A DNA stretch of 64,000 nucleotides from an uncultured Alphaproteobacteria bacterium (GTDB lineage Bacteria > Pseudomonadota > Alphaproteobacteria > Rhizobiales > Beijerinckiaceae), in assembly GCA_937988775.1 (NCBI GenBank), contig CALKHP010000017.1, positions 48,449-112,448 on the forward strand. The letters are read 5' to 3'. Below, one piece after another: positions 50,890-59,185 of this stretch. Position numbers and translations under genes: made by a program. Every line of letters begins with the position of its first letter. The first letter of the stretch is position 1. The notes below the pieces were generated by a model. It did no database searches, was not told where the DNA came from, and was given only the letters and a program-made list of their open reading frames with translations.

Positions 50890-51402
50890 TCAGCCGGCGA
50901 GCGCCGCCTGCCAGAGCTGGATGTTCGGATAGAGGATCAGCGCCGCCGCCGCGAGCGCGATGCCGTAGGGCACGCCGTTGTTCTTGTCGTGCAGGCGGGC
51001 GATCCAGTCGATCTGGTTCAGGCGCAGCGGCAGCGCATAGCGGCGGGCAAACACGATGGCGAGCGTCAGGCCGCCGCCGAGGAACGAGGCGAGCAGCGCA
51101 TAGTCCAACAAATGCGACCAGCCGAGCCACACCGCGGTCGCGGCCATCAGCTTGGCGTCGCCGCCGCCGATCCAGCCCATCGCGAAGAAGAAGAAGCCGA
51201 TCGCCAGCATGGCGAGGCCGGCAAGGAGGTGCCAGCCGATCGTCTCGAGCGGCAGGCCGGCGGCATAAGCCATCAGCGGGAAGCCGGCGAGCAACAGCAG
51301 CGAGATGCGGTTCGAGATCGTCATGGAGATCAGGTCGCTGACCGCGGCGGCCGCCATCACGGCGGGAAAAAATCCGAGCAGGGCGATTTCCATCAGAGAC
51401 AT
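50890..51402 (-). CDS. cpaA: CpaA/TadV prepilin peptidase
   Basis: A 170-residue A24-type aspartic prepilin peptidase. Catalytic Asp23 is in VSDLISMTI and Asp82 in GGGDAKLM, both required for family activity. About five membrane helices span most of the protein. It lacks the N-methyltransferase part of PilD, as expected for the CpaA type. It should process the Flp pilin encoded next to it on the same strand. The gene stands with flp on the strand opposite to the main Tad operon. Confidence 0.93.
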   Translation of the reverse strand: MSLMEIALLGFFPAVMAAAAVSDLISMTISNRISLLLLAGFPLMAYAAGLPLETIGWHLLAGLAMLAIGFFFFAMGWIGGGDAKLMAATAVWLGWSHLLDYALLASFLGGGLTLAIVFARRYALPLRLNQIDWIARLHDKNNGVPYGIALAAAALILYPNIQLWQAALAG

Positions 51403-51481
51403 GCGAGCTCTCCAAAACGATCAGGCTGCAGGCAGCATAGCCGCAGCGCGTAACGCGGCCCTTAACGGAAGACCAGGGGCC

Positions 51482-51514
51482 TCAAACAAAACGGCCCCGC
51501 CGAGGCGGGGCCGT
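51482..51514 (-). terminator. intrinsic terminator after the flp pilin gene
   Basis: On the minus strand a perfect 10-bp stem ACGGCCCCGC / GCGGGGCCGT (51514-51505 and 51500-51491) with a 4-base loop is followed by TTTTGTTTG. It lies 20 bases after the flp stop, so the abundant pilin mRNA can end here before cpaA. Confidence 0.88.
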
Positions 51515-51533
51515 CATGTCGCCGGAGGCGCGC

Positions 51534-51701
51534 TTAGCTAACCACGAGGTTGTCAGCGACCTTCTGGAAGACGGCGGTCAGGTTCGTGCCGACCGTACCG
51601 AGCACGATGATGATGGCGACGGAAACCAGAGCGGCGATCAGGCCGTACTCGATGGCGGTGGCGCCGGATTCGTCCTTGATGAAGCGATTGAAGAGGCTCA
51701 T
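51534..51701 (-). CDS. flp: Flp-type major pilin
   Basis: A 55-residue type IVb pilin. The prepilin leader ends at Gly13, giving cleavage before Ala14 in ESGATAIEYG; Glu18 (+5) and Tyr19 (+6) are the conserved Flp Glu-Tyr pair. The mature part is a single hydrophobic helix (LIAALVSVAIIIVLGTVGTNL). ATG 51701 is chosen because AAGGAG lies 9 bases upstream; longer frames lack it. It is followed by an intrinsic terminator and by cpaA, its peptidase. Confidence 0.94.
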   Translation of the reverse strand: MSLFNRFIKDESGATAIEYGLIAALVSVAIIIVLGTVGTNLTAVFQKVADNLVVS

Positions 51702-52132
51702 GTGGGTGTACTCCTTGACGTCTGTTTGCTTCGGTCCCTCCGGGTCTGGTGTATTGCCCGGAACCGATGACGACACTACCGGCATCCCCTTGCGGCACAG
51801 TTAACGCCCATGCGTAAAGTACAGTATTTGCTTCTGAATTGGCCCATCGTTAACACTTCGATAATATGGTTACTATCTAAAACTTTAAGAATAGATTCTG
51901 TTTACCTTATGCGGGCGCCCCAGGCTTCTTCCGGCCATCGGGCACATCGCGCGGCCTGCCTGCACCGTTGAGTCCATATATAAAGGGCGGCGGCCGGTTG
52001 TTGCGCGCCGGGCCGGCACGGGGTGCCGGGCGCTGCCTTGCGCATTAGCGATGCGTTCACCATTCGGCGCCATGATGCTGGCAACGATATTGCGCCACTC
52101 ACGGGCAACGTCACTAGCATCCGAGGCCGCCC
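51702..52132. other. 431-bp divergent region between flp and the CpaC-N-like gene
   Basis: No gene seen. Bases about 51810-51910 are conspicuously AT-rich (many TTAA, ATAAT, TTTAAG strings), unlike the rest of the window, and probably hold the pilin promoter. GTTAAC occurs at about 51800 and 51850, and GTTAACACTTCGATAA (TTAA-N7-ATAA, a 3-of-4 CtrA second half) near 51848. No reliable -35/-10 pair was assigned. A 106-codon leftward frame at 51885-52205 overlaps the next gene and is rejected. Confidence 0.5.
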
Positions 52133-52612
52133 ATGCTGACCCGCCTTCCTCTGTCCGCGCGCCCTGCGATCCGGCGTGGCCTGGTGGCGGCCGGGCTTGC
52201 CGCATGCATGCTGCCGGGCGCCGCGCGGGCCGAGCGCATCTCCGTGGTGCTCGACCAGGCCAAGGTGATGAGCCTGCCGCAAGGCACCAGGACGGTGGTG
52301 GTCGGCAACCCGGCCATTGCCGATGTCACGGTGCAGAAGAACGGCATCATCGTCATCACCGGCAAGACCTACGGCACGACGAACCTGATCGCGCTCGACA
52401 CCAGCGGCAAGATCATGGCGGAATCGGCGCTGTTCGTCGAAGCGCCGAGCGACGGGCTCGTCACGGTGCAGCGCGGGCTGGAACGCGAATCCTATTCCTG
52501 CACGCCGCGCTGCGCGCCGACCATGGTGCCGGGCGATGCGAGCGCGTTCTTCACCAGCGTCGGCGCACAGACCAAGCAGCGCAACGAACTCGCCAATCCG
52601 AACGCCAAATAG
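52133..52612 (+). CDS. pilus assembly protein, CpaC N-terminal-domain-only
   Basis: A 159-residue exported protein with signal peptide (about 10-35, GLVAAGLAACMLPGAARA) and one domain closely resembling the N-terminal pilus domain of the secretin CpaC (ISVVLDQAKVMSLPQGTRTVVVGNPAIADVTVQKNGIIVITGKTYGTTNLIALD). Two further cysteines (SYSCTPRCAP) lie toward the end. It lacks the secretin core, so it is a stand-alone periplasmic accessory, perhaps a secretin-docking partner; that is inference. It begins a rightward group with two TadE-like proteins. Confidence 0.8.
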   Translation: MLTRLPLSARPAIRRGLVAAGLAACMLPGAARAERISVVLDQAKVMSLPQGTRTVVVGNPAIADVTVQKNGIIVITGKTYGTTNLIALDTSGKIMAESALFVEAPSDGLVTVQRGLERESYSCTPRCAPTMVPGDASAFFTSVGAQTKQRNELANPNAK

Positions 52613-52799
52613 CGCTCCCGCCGGCGCGGCGCGACTCCGCGATCGGCACAGGTGTTTCTTTACCTTCCCGCAACAAGGCTGGAACAGCACGGCTTTTCGG
52701 CGCCGCCGATAACCGGCTCGCAATCTTTTTCGGTCTAGCGTGACTGACGTAAGGAGAGCCCCCTCGGGTGCGACCTCCAGACATCAGCAGGGACCGCCC

Positions 52800-53369
52800 A
52801 TGTCCGCCAGTTCAGGTTTCAGCGTGCTCGCACGGCCGATGGCACCCGCCATCCGCCTGCTGCGGCGATTCCGGCGCGATGAGAGAGGCAGCTATGCCGT
52901 CGAGATGGCGCTGGTGGCGGTGCCGTTCTTCGCGCTGCTGTTTGCGACCTTCGACACCGCGATGATCTTCTTCAAGAACGAATATCTCCAGACCGCCGTC
53001 TCCGATGCCGGCCGGCTGATCTTCACCGGCCAGGCGCAGACCGAAGGCTACACGCAGGCGCAGTTCAAGAACGCGGTCTGCGACGGCGTCAAGATCATGA
53101 TCCCATGCGCCGATGTCTCGGTCGACGTGCGCACGGCCGCCAATTTCAAGGATGCCGGCACCGGCCAGTTCTCGCCGATCCAGGCCGGCGCGTTCAACCA
53201 GACGGGATTGAAATACGATCCCGGCACGCGCGGCTCGATCGTGATCGTCTCGGCTTATGTGCAGCACACGATGTTCGTGCCGATGATCGCCAACGTCTAC
53301 AAGAACCTCTCCAACGGCAAGTTCCTGCTGAGCGCGTCGGCCGCCTTCCGCAACGAACCTTATAATTGA
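52800..53369 (+). CDS. TadE-like pseudopilin 1
   Basis: A 189-residue pseudopilin-like protein. After a basic N-terminus, RRDERGSYAVEMALVAVPFFALLFAT (residues about 26-50) has the TadE prepilin-type segment, with Gly-Ser cleavage site, Glu35 and hydrophobic helix. The rest is a periplasmic domain with one cysteine pair. It probably forms a minor pilin or assembly pseudopilin with the next gene. ATG 52800 has AGGGA about 10 bases upstream; a longer frame to 52740 is not needed. Confidence 0.82.
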   Translation: MSASSGFSVLARPMAPAIRLLRRFRRDERGSYAVEMALVAVPFFALLFATFDTAMIFFKNEYLQTAVSDAGRLIFTGQAQTEGYTQAQFKNAVCDGVKIMIPCADVSVDVRTAANFKDAGTGQFSPIQAGAFNQTGLKYDPGTRGSIVIVSAYVQHTMFVPMIANVYKNLSNGKFLLSASAAFRNEPYN

Positions 53370-53380
53370 GGGCGCAGGCG

Positions 53381-54007
53381 ATGCTGAACCGCACCCGATG
53401 GCTCGAACCGCTGGATCGCCTGCGCACCGCCGCGGCCAATTTTCGCGCGGCGCGGCAAGGCATCGCTGCGACGGAATTCGCGCTCATCCTGCCGGTGATG
53501 GTGCTGATGTATCTCGGCACCGTCGAGGTGACGCAGGGCATCCAGGCCAAGCGGCGCGTCAACATGCTGGCGCGCACCCTGTCGGACCTGACATCGCAAT
53601 CCGCCAACCTGAGCACCACCGGCCTCAGCGCGATCTTCGACGCCGCCAAGGTGGTGATGACGCCGCTCAGCACTACGCCGCTCAAGATGCGCATCACCAG
53701 CGTGATCATCGCGCCGGACGGCAAGACCTGCGTCGACTGGAGCTTCTCCAACCCCAGCGGCGACATCCATCCGGTCGGCCAGCCGGTCGACATGCCGACG
53801 GGCCTGGTCGATCCCGACGCCAAGACCTGGCAATCGATCATCATGGCGGAAGTGCAGTATGATTACACGCCGGTCACCGCCTATGTGATCACGGGCACCA
53901 TCAACATCAGCGACAGCCCGGCCTATATGCGGCCGCGCGCCAGCCCGCGCGTCACCATCGACGGCGAGCCCGACGGCTGCGCCTCCATCACCAACGTGAC
54001 CTCCTGA
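53381..54007 (+). CDS. TadE/TadG-like pseudopilin 2
   Basis: A 208-residue protein with a TadE-type prepilin segment (about 25-50, RQGIAATEFALILPVMVLMYLGTVEV; Gly27-Ile cleavage, Glu32 at the +5 position). No von Willebrand-type domain, so it is TadE rather than TadG. Periplasmic part about 160 residues with VNMLARTLSDLTSQS, two cysteines. Start ATG 53381 after GAGGGCGCAGG; TTG 53366 is the alternative. It is separated by 11 bases from the first pseudopilin gene, so they are co-transcribed. A 52-bp tandem repeat follows. Confidence 0.8.
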   Translation: MLNRTRWLEPLDRLRTAAANFRAARQGIAATEFALILPVMVLMYLGTVEVTQGIQAKRRVNMLARTLSDLTSQSANLSTTGLSAIFDAAKVVMTPLSTTPLKMRITSVIIAPDGKTCVDWSFSNPSGDIHPVGQPVDMPTGLVDPDAKTWQSIIMAEVQYDYTPVTAYVITGTINISDSPAYMRPRASPRVTIDGEPDGCASITNVTS

Positions 54008-54026
54008 GCGAGGGCCGGCAGCCGGC

Positions 54027-54078
54027 GGCTTGACTTGTTGGCTTGACTTGCCGGCTTGACTTGCTGGCTTGACTTGCC
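54027..54078. repeat. four tandem copies of a 13-bp unit
   Basis: Units GGCTTGACTTGTT, GGCTTGACTTGCC, GGCTTGACTTGCT and GGCTTGACTTGCC lie head to tail at 54027, 54040, 54053 and 54066. The first eleven bases of every unit are identical. It lies in the 128-bp gap between tadE-like gene 2 and dapD; each unit contains TTGACT, a near -35 box. Copy number may vary between strains. Confidence 0.9.
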
Positions 54079-54135
54079 GCCGCCAGGATCGGAGAAGGCA
54101 GCAACACCTCAAGCCGCCATCCGGGATTTGCCTTC

Positions 54136-54978
54136 ATGACGACCAATCCGCTCGCCGCCACCATCGATGCCGCCTGGGAGGCGCGCGCCGAGATCACGCC
54201 CGCGACCACGGGCGAACGGCGCGAGGCGGTCGAAACGGCGCTGGCCGGGCTCGACAATGGCAGCCTGCGCGTCGCCGAGAAACAGGGCGGCGACTGGCGC
54301 GTGCATCAGTGGCTCAAGAAGGCCGTGCTGCTGTCGTTCCGCCTCAACGACATGGCGGAAATCTCCGGTGGCCCCGGCGGCGCCGCATGGTGGGACAAGG
54401 TCGATTCGAAGTTTCTCGACATGGGCCAGAACGCCTTTGCCGCCGCCGGCTTCCGCGCCGTGCCGGGCTCGGTGGTGCGCCGCTCCGCCTTCATCGGCAA
54501 GGGCGCGGTGCTGATGCCGTGCTTCGTCAATGTCGGCGCCTATGTCGACGAGAACACCATGGTCGATACCTGGGCGACCGTTGGCTCCTGCGCGCAGATC
54601 GGCAAGAACGTGCATCTGTCGGGCGGCGTCGGCATTGGCGGCGTGCTCGAGCCGTTGCAGGCCAACCCGACCATCATCGAGGATAACTGCTTCATCGGCG
54701 CGCGTTCGGAGGTGGTCGAGGGCGTGATCGTCGGCGAGGGCGCCGTGCTGTCGATGGGCGTGTTCATCAGCGCCTCGACCAAGATCATCAATCGCGACAC
54801 CGGCGAGGTGCATATCGGCCGCGTGCCGCCTTATTCGGTGGTGGTGCCGGGCAACCTGCCAGGCCGGCCGCTACCGGATGGCACGCCCGGCCCCTCGCTC
54901 TATTGCGCGGTGATCGTCAAGACGGTCGATGCGCAGACCCGCGCCAAGACCGGCATCAACGAATTGCTGCGCGACTGA
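54136..54978 (+). CDS. dapD: tetrahydrodipicolinate N-succinyltransferase
   Basis: A 280-residue DapD, first step of the succinylase branch of diaminopimelate/lysine synthesis. The left-handed beta-helix is visible as hexapeptide repeats from about 112 to 225 (VRRSAFIGKGAVLMPCFVNVGAYVDENTMVD, QIGKNVHLSGGVGIGGVLEPL, DNCFIGARSEVVEGVIVGEGAVLSMGVFI). The N-terminal helical domain and the C-terminal SKTxxR-like VKTVDAQTRAKTGINELL complete the fold. A trimer in the cytosol. dapE lies 550 bp downstream after a DUF805 gene, completing a dap cluster. Confidence 0.96.
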   Translation: MTTNPLAATIDAAWEARAEITPATTGERREAVETALAGLDNGSLRVAEKQGGDWRVHQWLKKAVLLSFRLNDMAEISGGPGGAAWWDKVDSKFLDMGQNAFAAAGFRAVPGSVVRRSAFIGKGAVLMPCFVNVGAYVDENTMVDTWATVGSCAQIGKNVHLSGGVGIGGVLEPLQANPTIIEDNCFIGARSEVVEGVIVGEGAVLSMGVFISASTKIINRDTGEVHIGRVPPYSVVVPGNLPGRPLPDGTPGPSLYCAVIVKTVDAQTRAKTGINELLRD

Positions 54979-55047
54979 GCCGCCACCCGTTAACGAAGAC
55001 GTCACGATCATCGTGCGCGCCGCCCGGGGCGCGCTACATGTGCCGGC

Positions 55048-55482
55048 ATGCTGCGCGACCTCTCCTTCGACTGGCGCTTCCTGTTCTGCGCGCTTGACGG
55101 GCGCATCGGCCCGCCCGCCTGGCGTTGCGGCGCCATCGCGCTGGTCGTCGTGTCGCTCGGGCTGCATCGCTGCCTCGCCGCGCTCGTCGGCTCGGATGGC
55201 ACGGCCGGCCGCCTGCTCGGCCTGGCATTGTTCGTCGGGCTGCTCTATCCGTTCGTGGCGCTGTCGGCGAAGCGCTTCCAGGATCGCGGCAAGCCCGGCG
55301 AATATGCGCTGCTGCTGGCCGGCCCGAGCGCCATCCACGCGGCGCTCGCCGCCAACGGCCTGTTCGCCCGCGTGATCTGGCTCGAAAACCTGTTCGGCAT
55401 CGCGATCCTCGCCTGCGCCTTGTGGTTCGTGCTGGAACTCGGCTTCGGCGCCAGCCGCCCCGAGCCGCCCGAAGCCGCGTGA
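55048..55482 (+). CDS. DUF805 family membrane protein
   Basis: A 144-residue small membrane protein. Three or four hydrophobic helices and the DUF805 features GRIGPPAWRCG (residues about 18-28) and LSAKRFQDRGKPGEYALL (about 72-89, the RxxDxG motif). Family function unknown. It sits between dapD and dapE on the same strand, 69 bp after dapD, so it is probably co-transcribed, with no evident role in lysine synthesis. Confidence 0.8.
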   Translation: MLRDLSFDWRFLFCALDGRIGPPAWRCGAIALVVVSLGLHRCLAALVGSDGTAGRLLGLALFVGLLYPFVALSAKRFQDRGKPGEYALLLAGPSAIHAALAANGLFARVIWLENLFGIAILACALWFVLELGFGASRPEPPEAA

Positions 55483-55531
55483 TGGCGCACGGCAGTTGAC
55501 GGCACCCTCCAAGACGCCGATAGCTTTCGCG

Positions 55532-56710
55532 ATGCACAATCTCGCGACTTTCGACCCGACCGATCCAGTGCTGCTGGCGCAGGCGCTGATCCGCTGCCCC
55601 TCCGTCACGCCCGAGGAAGGCGGCGCGCTGGCGCTGCTCGCCGGCATCTTCGCCATGCACGGTTTCGAGGTGCACCGGCCGGTGTTCAGCGCCGAGGGCA
55701 CGGCCAGCGTCGAGAATCTCTATGCGGCGCGTGGCGCGGCGCGGCCGCGCTTCGTGTTCGCCGGCCATACCGACGTGGTGCCGCCGGGCGATGCCGGACT
55801 GTGGCGCGAGCCGCCGTTTTCCGGCACGATCAGCGACGGCAAGCTCTATGGGCGCGGCGCGGTCGACATGAAGGGCGGCGTGGCGGCAAGCGTCGCGGCG
55901 GCATTGCGCTTCGTGGCGCACAACCCGGATTTCGCCGGATCGATCGCCTTCCTGCTCACCGGCGACGAGGAAGGCCCGGCCGTCAACGGCACCGTGAAGC
56001 TGCTCGCCTGGGCGGCCGAGCATGGCTACGGTTTCGACCATTGCCTGCTCGGCGAACCGACCAATCCCGACCAGCTCGGCACGACGATCAAATACGGCAG
56101 GCGCGGCTCGCTGACCGGCCATATCCGCGTGCATGGCACGCAAGGCCATGTCGCCTACCCGCATCTCGCCGACAACCCGGCCGACGGCATCGTGCGGCTG
56201 CTGGCGAGCCTGAAGGCGGCGCCGCTCGATATGGGCACGCCGCATTTCGACGCCTCGAACCTCGAGATCACCACGATCGACATCGCCAACCCGGCGAGCA
56301 ACGTCATTGCCGCCGAGGCGAGCGCCAGCTTCAACATCCGCTTCAACGACCTGTGGACGCCCGAGACGCTCGAGGCCGAGATCAGGGGCCGGCTCGATGC
56401 GGCGGCCGGCAACAAGGTGCGCTACAGCGCCCGCTTCAACCCGAGCAACTCGCTCGCCTTCCTGACCGAGCCGGGCGAATTCACCGATCTCGTCGCCGGC
56501 GCGGTGGCCGAGGTGACGGGGCGGCAACCGGAACTGTCGACGACCGGCGGCACATCCGACGCCCGCTTCATCAAGAACCATTGCCCGGTGCTGGAATTCG
56601 GCCTTGTCGGCCAGACCATGCACATGGTCGACGAGCATGCCGCGCTCGACGACATCACCGGCCTGACCGCGATCTACGAGCGCGTGCTGGAACGGTATTT
56701 CGCGGTGTGA
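55532..56710 (+). CDS. dapE: succinyl-diaminopimelate desuccinylase
   Basis: A 392-residue M20 metallopeptidase-family enzyme releasing LL-diaminopimelate from its N-succinyl form. Zinc ligands and catalytic residues are seen: His79 and Asp81 in GHTDVVPPGD, Asp112 in GAVDMKGG, catalytic Glu146 and zinc Glu147 in GDEEGP, and further ligands in LGEPTN and GLVGQTMHMVDEHA. The start used (ATG 55532) gives MHNLATFDPTDPV; TTG at 55496 would add 12 residues. No strong Shine-Dalgarno is seen at either. The gene converges on truA with a repeat between. Confidence 0.93.
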   Translation: MHNLATFDPTDPVLLAQALIRCPSVTPEEGGALALLAGIFAMHGFEVHRPVFSAEGTASVENLYAARGAARPRFVFAGHTDVVPPGDAGLWREPPFSGTISDGKLYGRGAVDMKGGVAASVAAALRFVAHNPDFAGSIAFLLTGDEEGPAVNGTVKLLAWAAEHGYGFDHCLLGEPTNPDQLGTTIKYGRRGSLTGHIRVHGTQGHVAYPHLADNPADGIVRLLASLKAAPLDMGTPHFDASNLEITTIDIANPASNVIAAEASASFNIRFNDLWTPETLEAEIRGRLDAAAGNKVRYSARFNPSNSLAFLTEPGEFTDLVAGAVAEVTGRQPELSTTGGTSDARFIKNHCPVLEFGLVGQTMHMVDEHAALDDITGLTAIYERVLERYFAV

Positions 56711-56761
56711 GCCGGCCTCGCCTCAAGGCTAGGGATGAGGATGCGAAGGCGCATGCGTCTC

Positions 56762-56835
56762 GTCCCGGGCTTGCCCCGGGACCAGGCCATTCCTTCAGAT
56801 GCTGCGTTTCCCTGGACCCCGGCTCAAGGCCGGGG
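56762..56835. repeat. GTCCCGG-type dispersed palindromic repeat, copy 2
   Basis: Hairpin 1 is GTCCCGGG-N5-CCCGGGAC (56762-56782), hairpin 2 CCCCGGC-N5-GCCGGGG (56817-56835), with CCCTGG just before the second. It has the same plan as 4920-5010. It lies between the convergent dapE and truA genes. Confidence 0.85.
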
Positions 56836-56848
56836 CAAGAGGCCCCGT

Positions 56849-57592
56849 TCAATAATCCACCCCGACGAAATACAGCCCATGCGCCGGCGCCATCGGCCCG
56901 GAGCGCGCGAGATTCCGGGCCTCGAGCGCGCGCAGCATGTCATCGGGCTGCCAGCGCCCGAGGCCGACCTGGGCCAGCGAGCCGACCATGAAGCGCACCT
57001 GATGATGCAGGAAGGAGCGTGCCGCCGTCTCGACGAGCACGAATTCGCCATCGCGCGCCACATCGATGCGCTCCAGCGTCTTCATCGGGCTTTTCGCCTG
57101 GCAATCGGTGGCACGGAAGGTCGAGAAATCATGGTGGCCGACGAGATGGCGCGCGCCTTCGCGCATCGCCGCGATATCGAGCGGGCGTATCACGTGCCAG
57201 GCGCGTAGCCTGTCGAGCGCCGGCGGCGGGCGGCGGTTGACGATACGGTACAGATAGCGCCGGCGCTGCGCCGAAAGCCGGGCGCTGAACGTATCCGCGA
57301 CCTTCTCTGCCGCGAGGATGAACACCAGATCGCCCGCCGCCGTCAGGTGGGCATTGAGCGCATCGCGCACCTTATCGGTCGGCCAGTCGCGCACGAGATC
57401 GACATGGGCGACCTGGCCCAGCGCATGCACGCCGGCATCGGTGCGCCCGGCGGTCGCCAGACGGCGGCGCTCGCCGGAGAATTTCTCGACCGCCTCCTCG
57501 ATCGCCTGCTGCACGGAGCGCAGCTCCGCCTGCTGCTGCCAGCCGCAATAGGGCGTGCCGTCATATTCGATGGTCAGCTTGTAGCGCGGCAT
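56849..57592 (-). CDS. truA: tRNA pseudouridine(38-40) synthase
   Basis: A 247-residue TruA. The catalytic Asp52 is in the GRTDAGVHALGQ motif, preceded by the typical N-terminus YKLTIEYDGTPYCGWQ and followed by the RRYLYRIVNR and FLHHQVRFMVGSL motifs. It modifies U38-U40 in the anticodon stem of tRNAs. Encoded directly downstream of fmt (26-base gap), so def-fmt-truA is probably one leftward operon. Confidence 0.95.
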   Translation of the reverse strand: MPRYKLTIEYDGTPYCGWQQQAELRSVQQAIEEAVEKFSGERRRLATAGRTDAGVHALGQVAHVDLVRDWPTDKVRDALNAHLTAAGDLVFILAAEKVADTFSARLSAQRRRYLYRIVNRRPPPALDRLRAWHVIRPLDIAAMREGARHLVGHHDFSTFRATDCQAKSPMKTLERIDVARDGEFVLVETAARSFLHHQVRFMVGSLAQVGLGRWQPDDMLRALEARNLARSGPMAPAHGLYFVGVDY

Positions 57593-57618
57593 TCAGGCCG
57601 CCGGCCGAAGCGGGCCGC

Positions 57619-58548
57619 TCACAGCCGCACGCCCGGCGCGAGGCGGGCACCGTTCAGGAATTCGGCCGCCTTGGCCGGCGCCTTGCCGGCGCGCTGCAAC
57701 TCCAGAAGCCGGATCGCGCCTGTGCCGCAGGCAACCGCCAGCCGGTCGTCGAGCACGGTGCCGGGCGCGCCATCCCCCTCGGCGATCTCGGCGCGCAACA
57801 CCTTGACGCGCGTCGGCCCCTGGCCCCAATCCGCCTCGAAGAAGGCGCCCGGAAACGGCGACAGCCCGCGAATCTGATTGTGCAACTCGGCAGCCGGCCG
57901 CGTCCAGTCGAGCCGCGCTTCCGCCTTGCCGATCTTGGCGGCATAGCTGATGCCGGCTTCCGCCTGCGGCTGGAAGCCGAGCGCGCCGCGCTCGAGGCCG
58001 GCGAGCGCCCGCACCATCAGGTCGGCGCCAAGCGGCATCAGCCGGTCGTGCAACTCGCCGGCCGTCATGCCGGGGCCGATGGCGAGTTTCTCGACCATGG
58101 CGACGGGGCCGGTATCGAGCCCCTCGTCCATGCGCATCACCATGACGCCGCTCTCGGTATCGCCGGCCATCACGGCGCGCTGGATCGGCGCGGCGCCGCG
58201 CCAGCGCGGCAGGAGCGAGGCGTGCAGGTTGAGGCAGCCGAGACGCGGCGCGTCCAGCACCGGCTTCGGCAGGATCAGGCCATAGGCGACGACGACCGCG
58301 ACATCGGCCTCATGTCCGGCGAGGATATCCTGCACGGCCGCGTCGCGCAGCGTCGCCGGCGTGAACACCGGGATGCCGAAGCGCTCGGCGAGGCCATGCA
58401 CCGGGCTCGGGCGCGGCTCGAGGCCGCGCCCGGCCGGTTTCGGCGCGCGCGTGTAACAGGCCAGCACCTCGTGGCCGTGGCCGATGATCTCCGACAGGGT
58501 CGGCACGGCGAAATCCGGCGTGCCCATGAAAACGACGCGCAGCGTCAC
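57619..58548 (-). CDS. fmt: methionyl-tRNA formyltransferase
   Basis: A 309-residue Fmt. The GART-type catalytic domain has Asn107 and His109 in LNLHASLLPRWRG and Asp145 in DEGLDTGPVA; residues 8-12 (MGTPDF) are the family start. The C-terminal OB-like domain follows. It formylates initiator Met-tRNA; the formyl group is later removed by the deformylase encoded 3 bases upstream. Confidence 0.96.
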   Translation of the reverse strand: MTLRVVFMGTPDFAVPTLSEIIGHGHEVLACYTRAPKPAGRGLEPRPSPVHGLAERFGIPVFTPATLRDAAVQDILAGHEADVAVVVAYGLILPKPVLDAPRLGCLNLHASLLPRWRGAAPIQRAVMAGDTESGVMVMRMDEGLDTGPVAMVEKLAIGPGMTAGELHDRLMPLGADLMVRALAGLERGALGFQPQAEAGISYAAKIGKAEARLDWTRPAAELHNQIRGLSPFPGAFFEADWGQGPTRVKVLRAEIAEGDGAPGTVLDDRLAVACGTGAIRLLELQRAGKAPAKAAEFLNGARLAPGVRL

Positions 58549-58551
58549 GGT

Positions 58552-59097
58552 TTACAACGCCTCGTGCTGCGGCTTGGCGCCCGCCGGCCCGTCGCGCCTG
58601 GCCTGCTTGACGAATTTCTTCACCACGCGGTCACGCTTCAGCTTGGAGATATGATCGATGAACAGCACGCCGTTCAGATGGTCGATCTCGTGCTGGATGC
58701 AGGTCGCCATCAACCCGTCGGCATCGAGTTCGTGGCGCGCGCCCTTCATATCCTGATAGGCGACGCGCACGCGGTCCGGCCGCTCGACATCCTCATAATA
58801 ATCCGGGATCGACAGGCAGCCCTCCTCGTAGCACGCGAAGGCTTCCGAGCGCGACACGATCTCGGGATTGACGAAGATGCGCGGCTCGCGCGGCTCGTCC
58901 TTGGGCGCGAGATCCATGGTGACGACGCGCAGCGGCACGCCGATCTGGATCGCGGCAAGCCCGATGCCCGGCGCGTCATACATCGTCTCGAACATGTCCT
59001 CGACGAGTTTTTCGAGCGCGCGATCGAAGGTTTCCACGGGCTTCGAGCGAAGCCGAAGCTGGTTGTCGGGCAGGATGACGAGAGGGCGGATGGTCAT
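58552..59097 (-). CDS. def: peptide deformylase
   Basis: A 181-residue deformylase with all three family motifs: GIGLAAIQ at 44-51, EGCLS at 92-96 with metal ligand Cys94, and HEIDH at 136-140 (metal His and catalytic Glu). It is the usual length for the alphaproteobacterial type with a C-terminal basic tail. First gene of the leftward def-fmt-truA operon; divergent from rmuC across 88 bp. Confidence 0.97.
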   Translation of the reverse strand: MTIRPLVILPDNQLRLRSKPVETFDRALEKLVEDMFETMYDAPGIGLAAIQIGVPLRVVTMDLAPKDEPREPRIFVNPEIVSRSEAFACYEEGCLSIPDYYEDVERPDRVRVAYQDMKGARHELDADGLMATCIQHEIDHLNGVLFIDHISKLKRDRVVKKFVKQARRDGPAGAKPQHEAL

Positions 59098-59185
59098 GGC
59101 GATTTCTCATACGAGGAGTTGACAACGCGGTCAACATGTTCACTATTCGTTCCAGATACGGGGCCACCATGCCAGGGCAAGGACC

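Noticed and set aside
51885..52205. 106-codon leftward frame in the pilin gap
   Set aside because: Overlaps the start of the CpaC-N-like gene and looks like a shadow.
54027..54078. iteron-type replication origin
   Set aside because: Only four units and no DnaA boxes or replication gene nearby; the locus is chromosomal.
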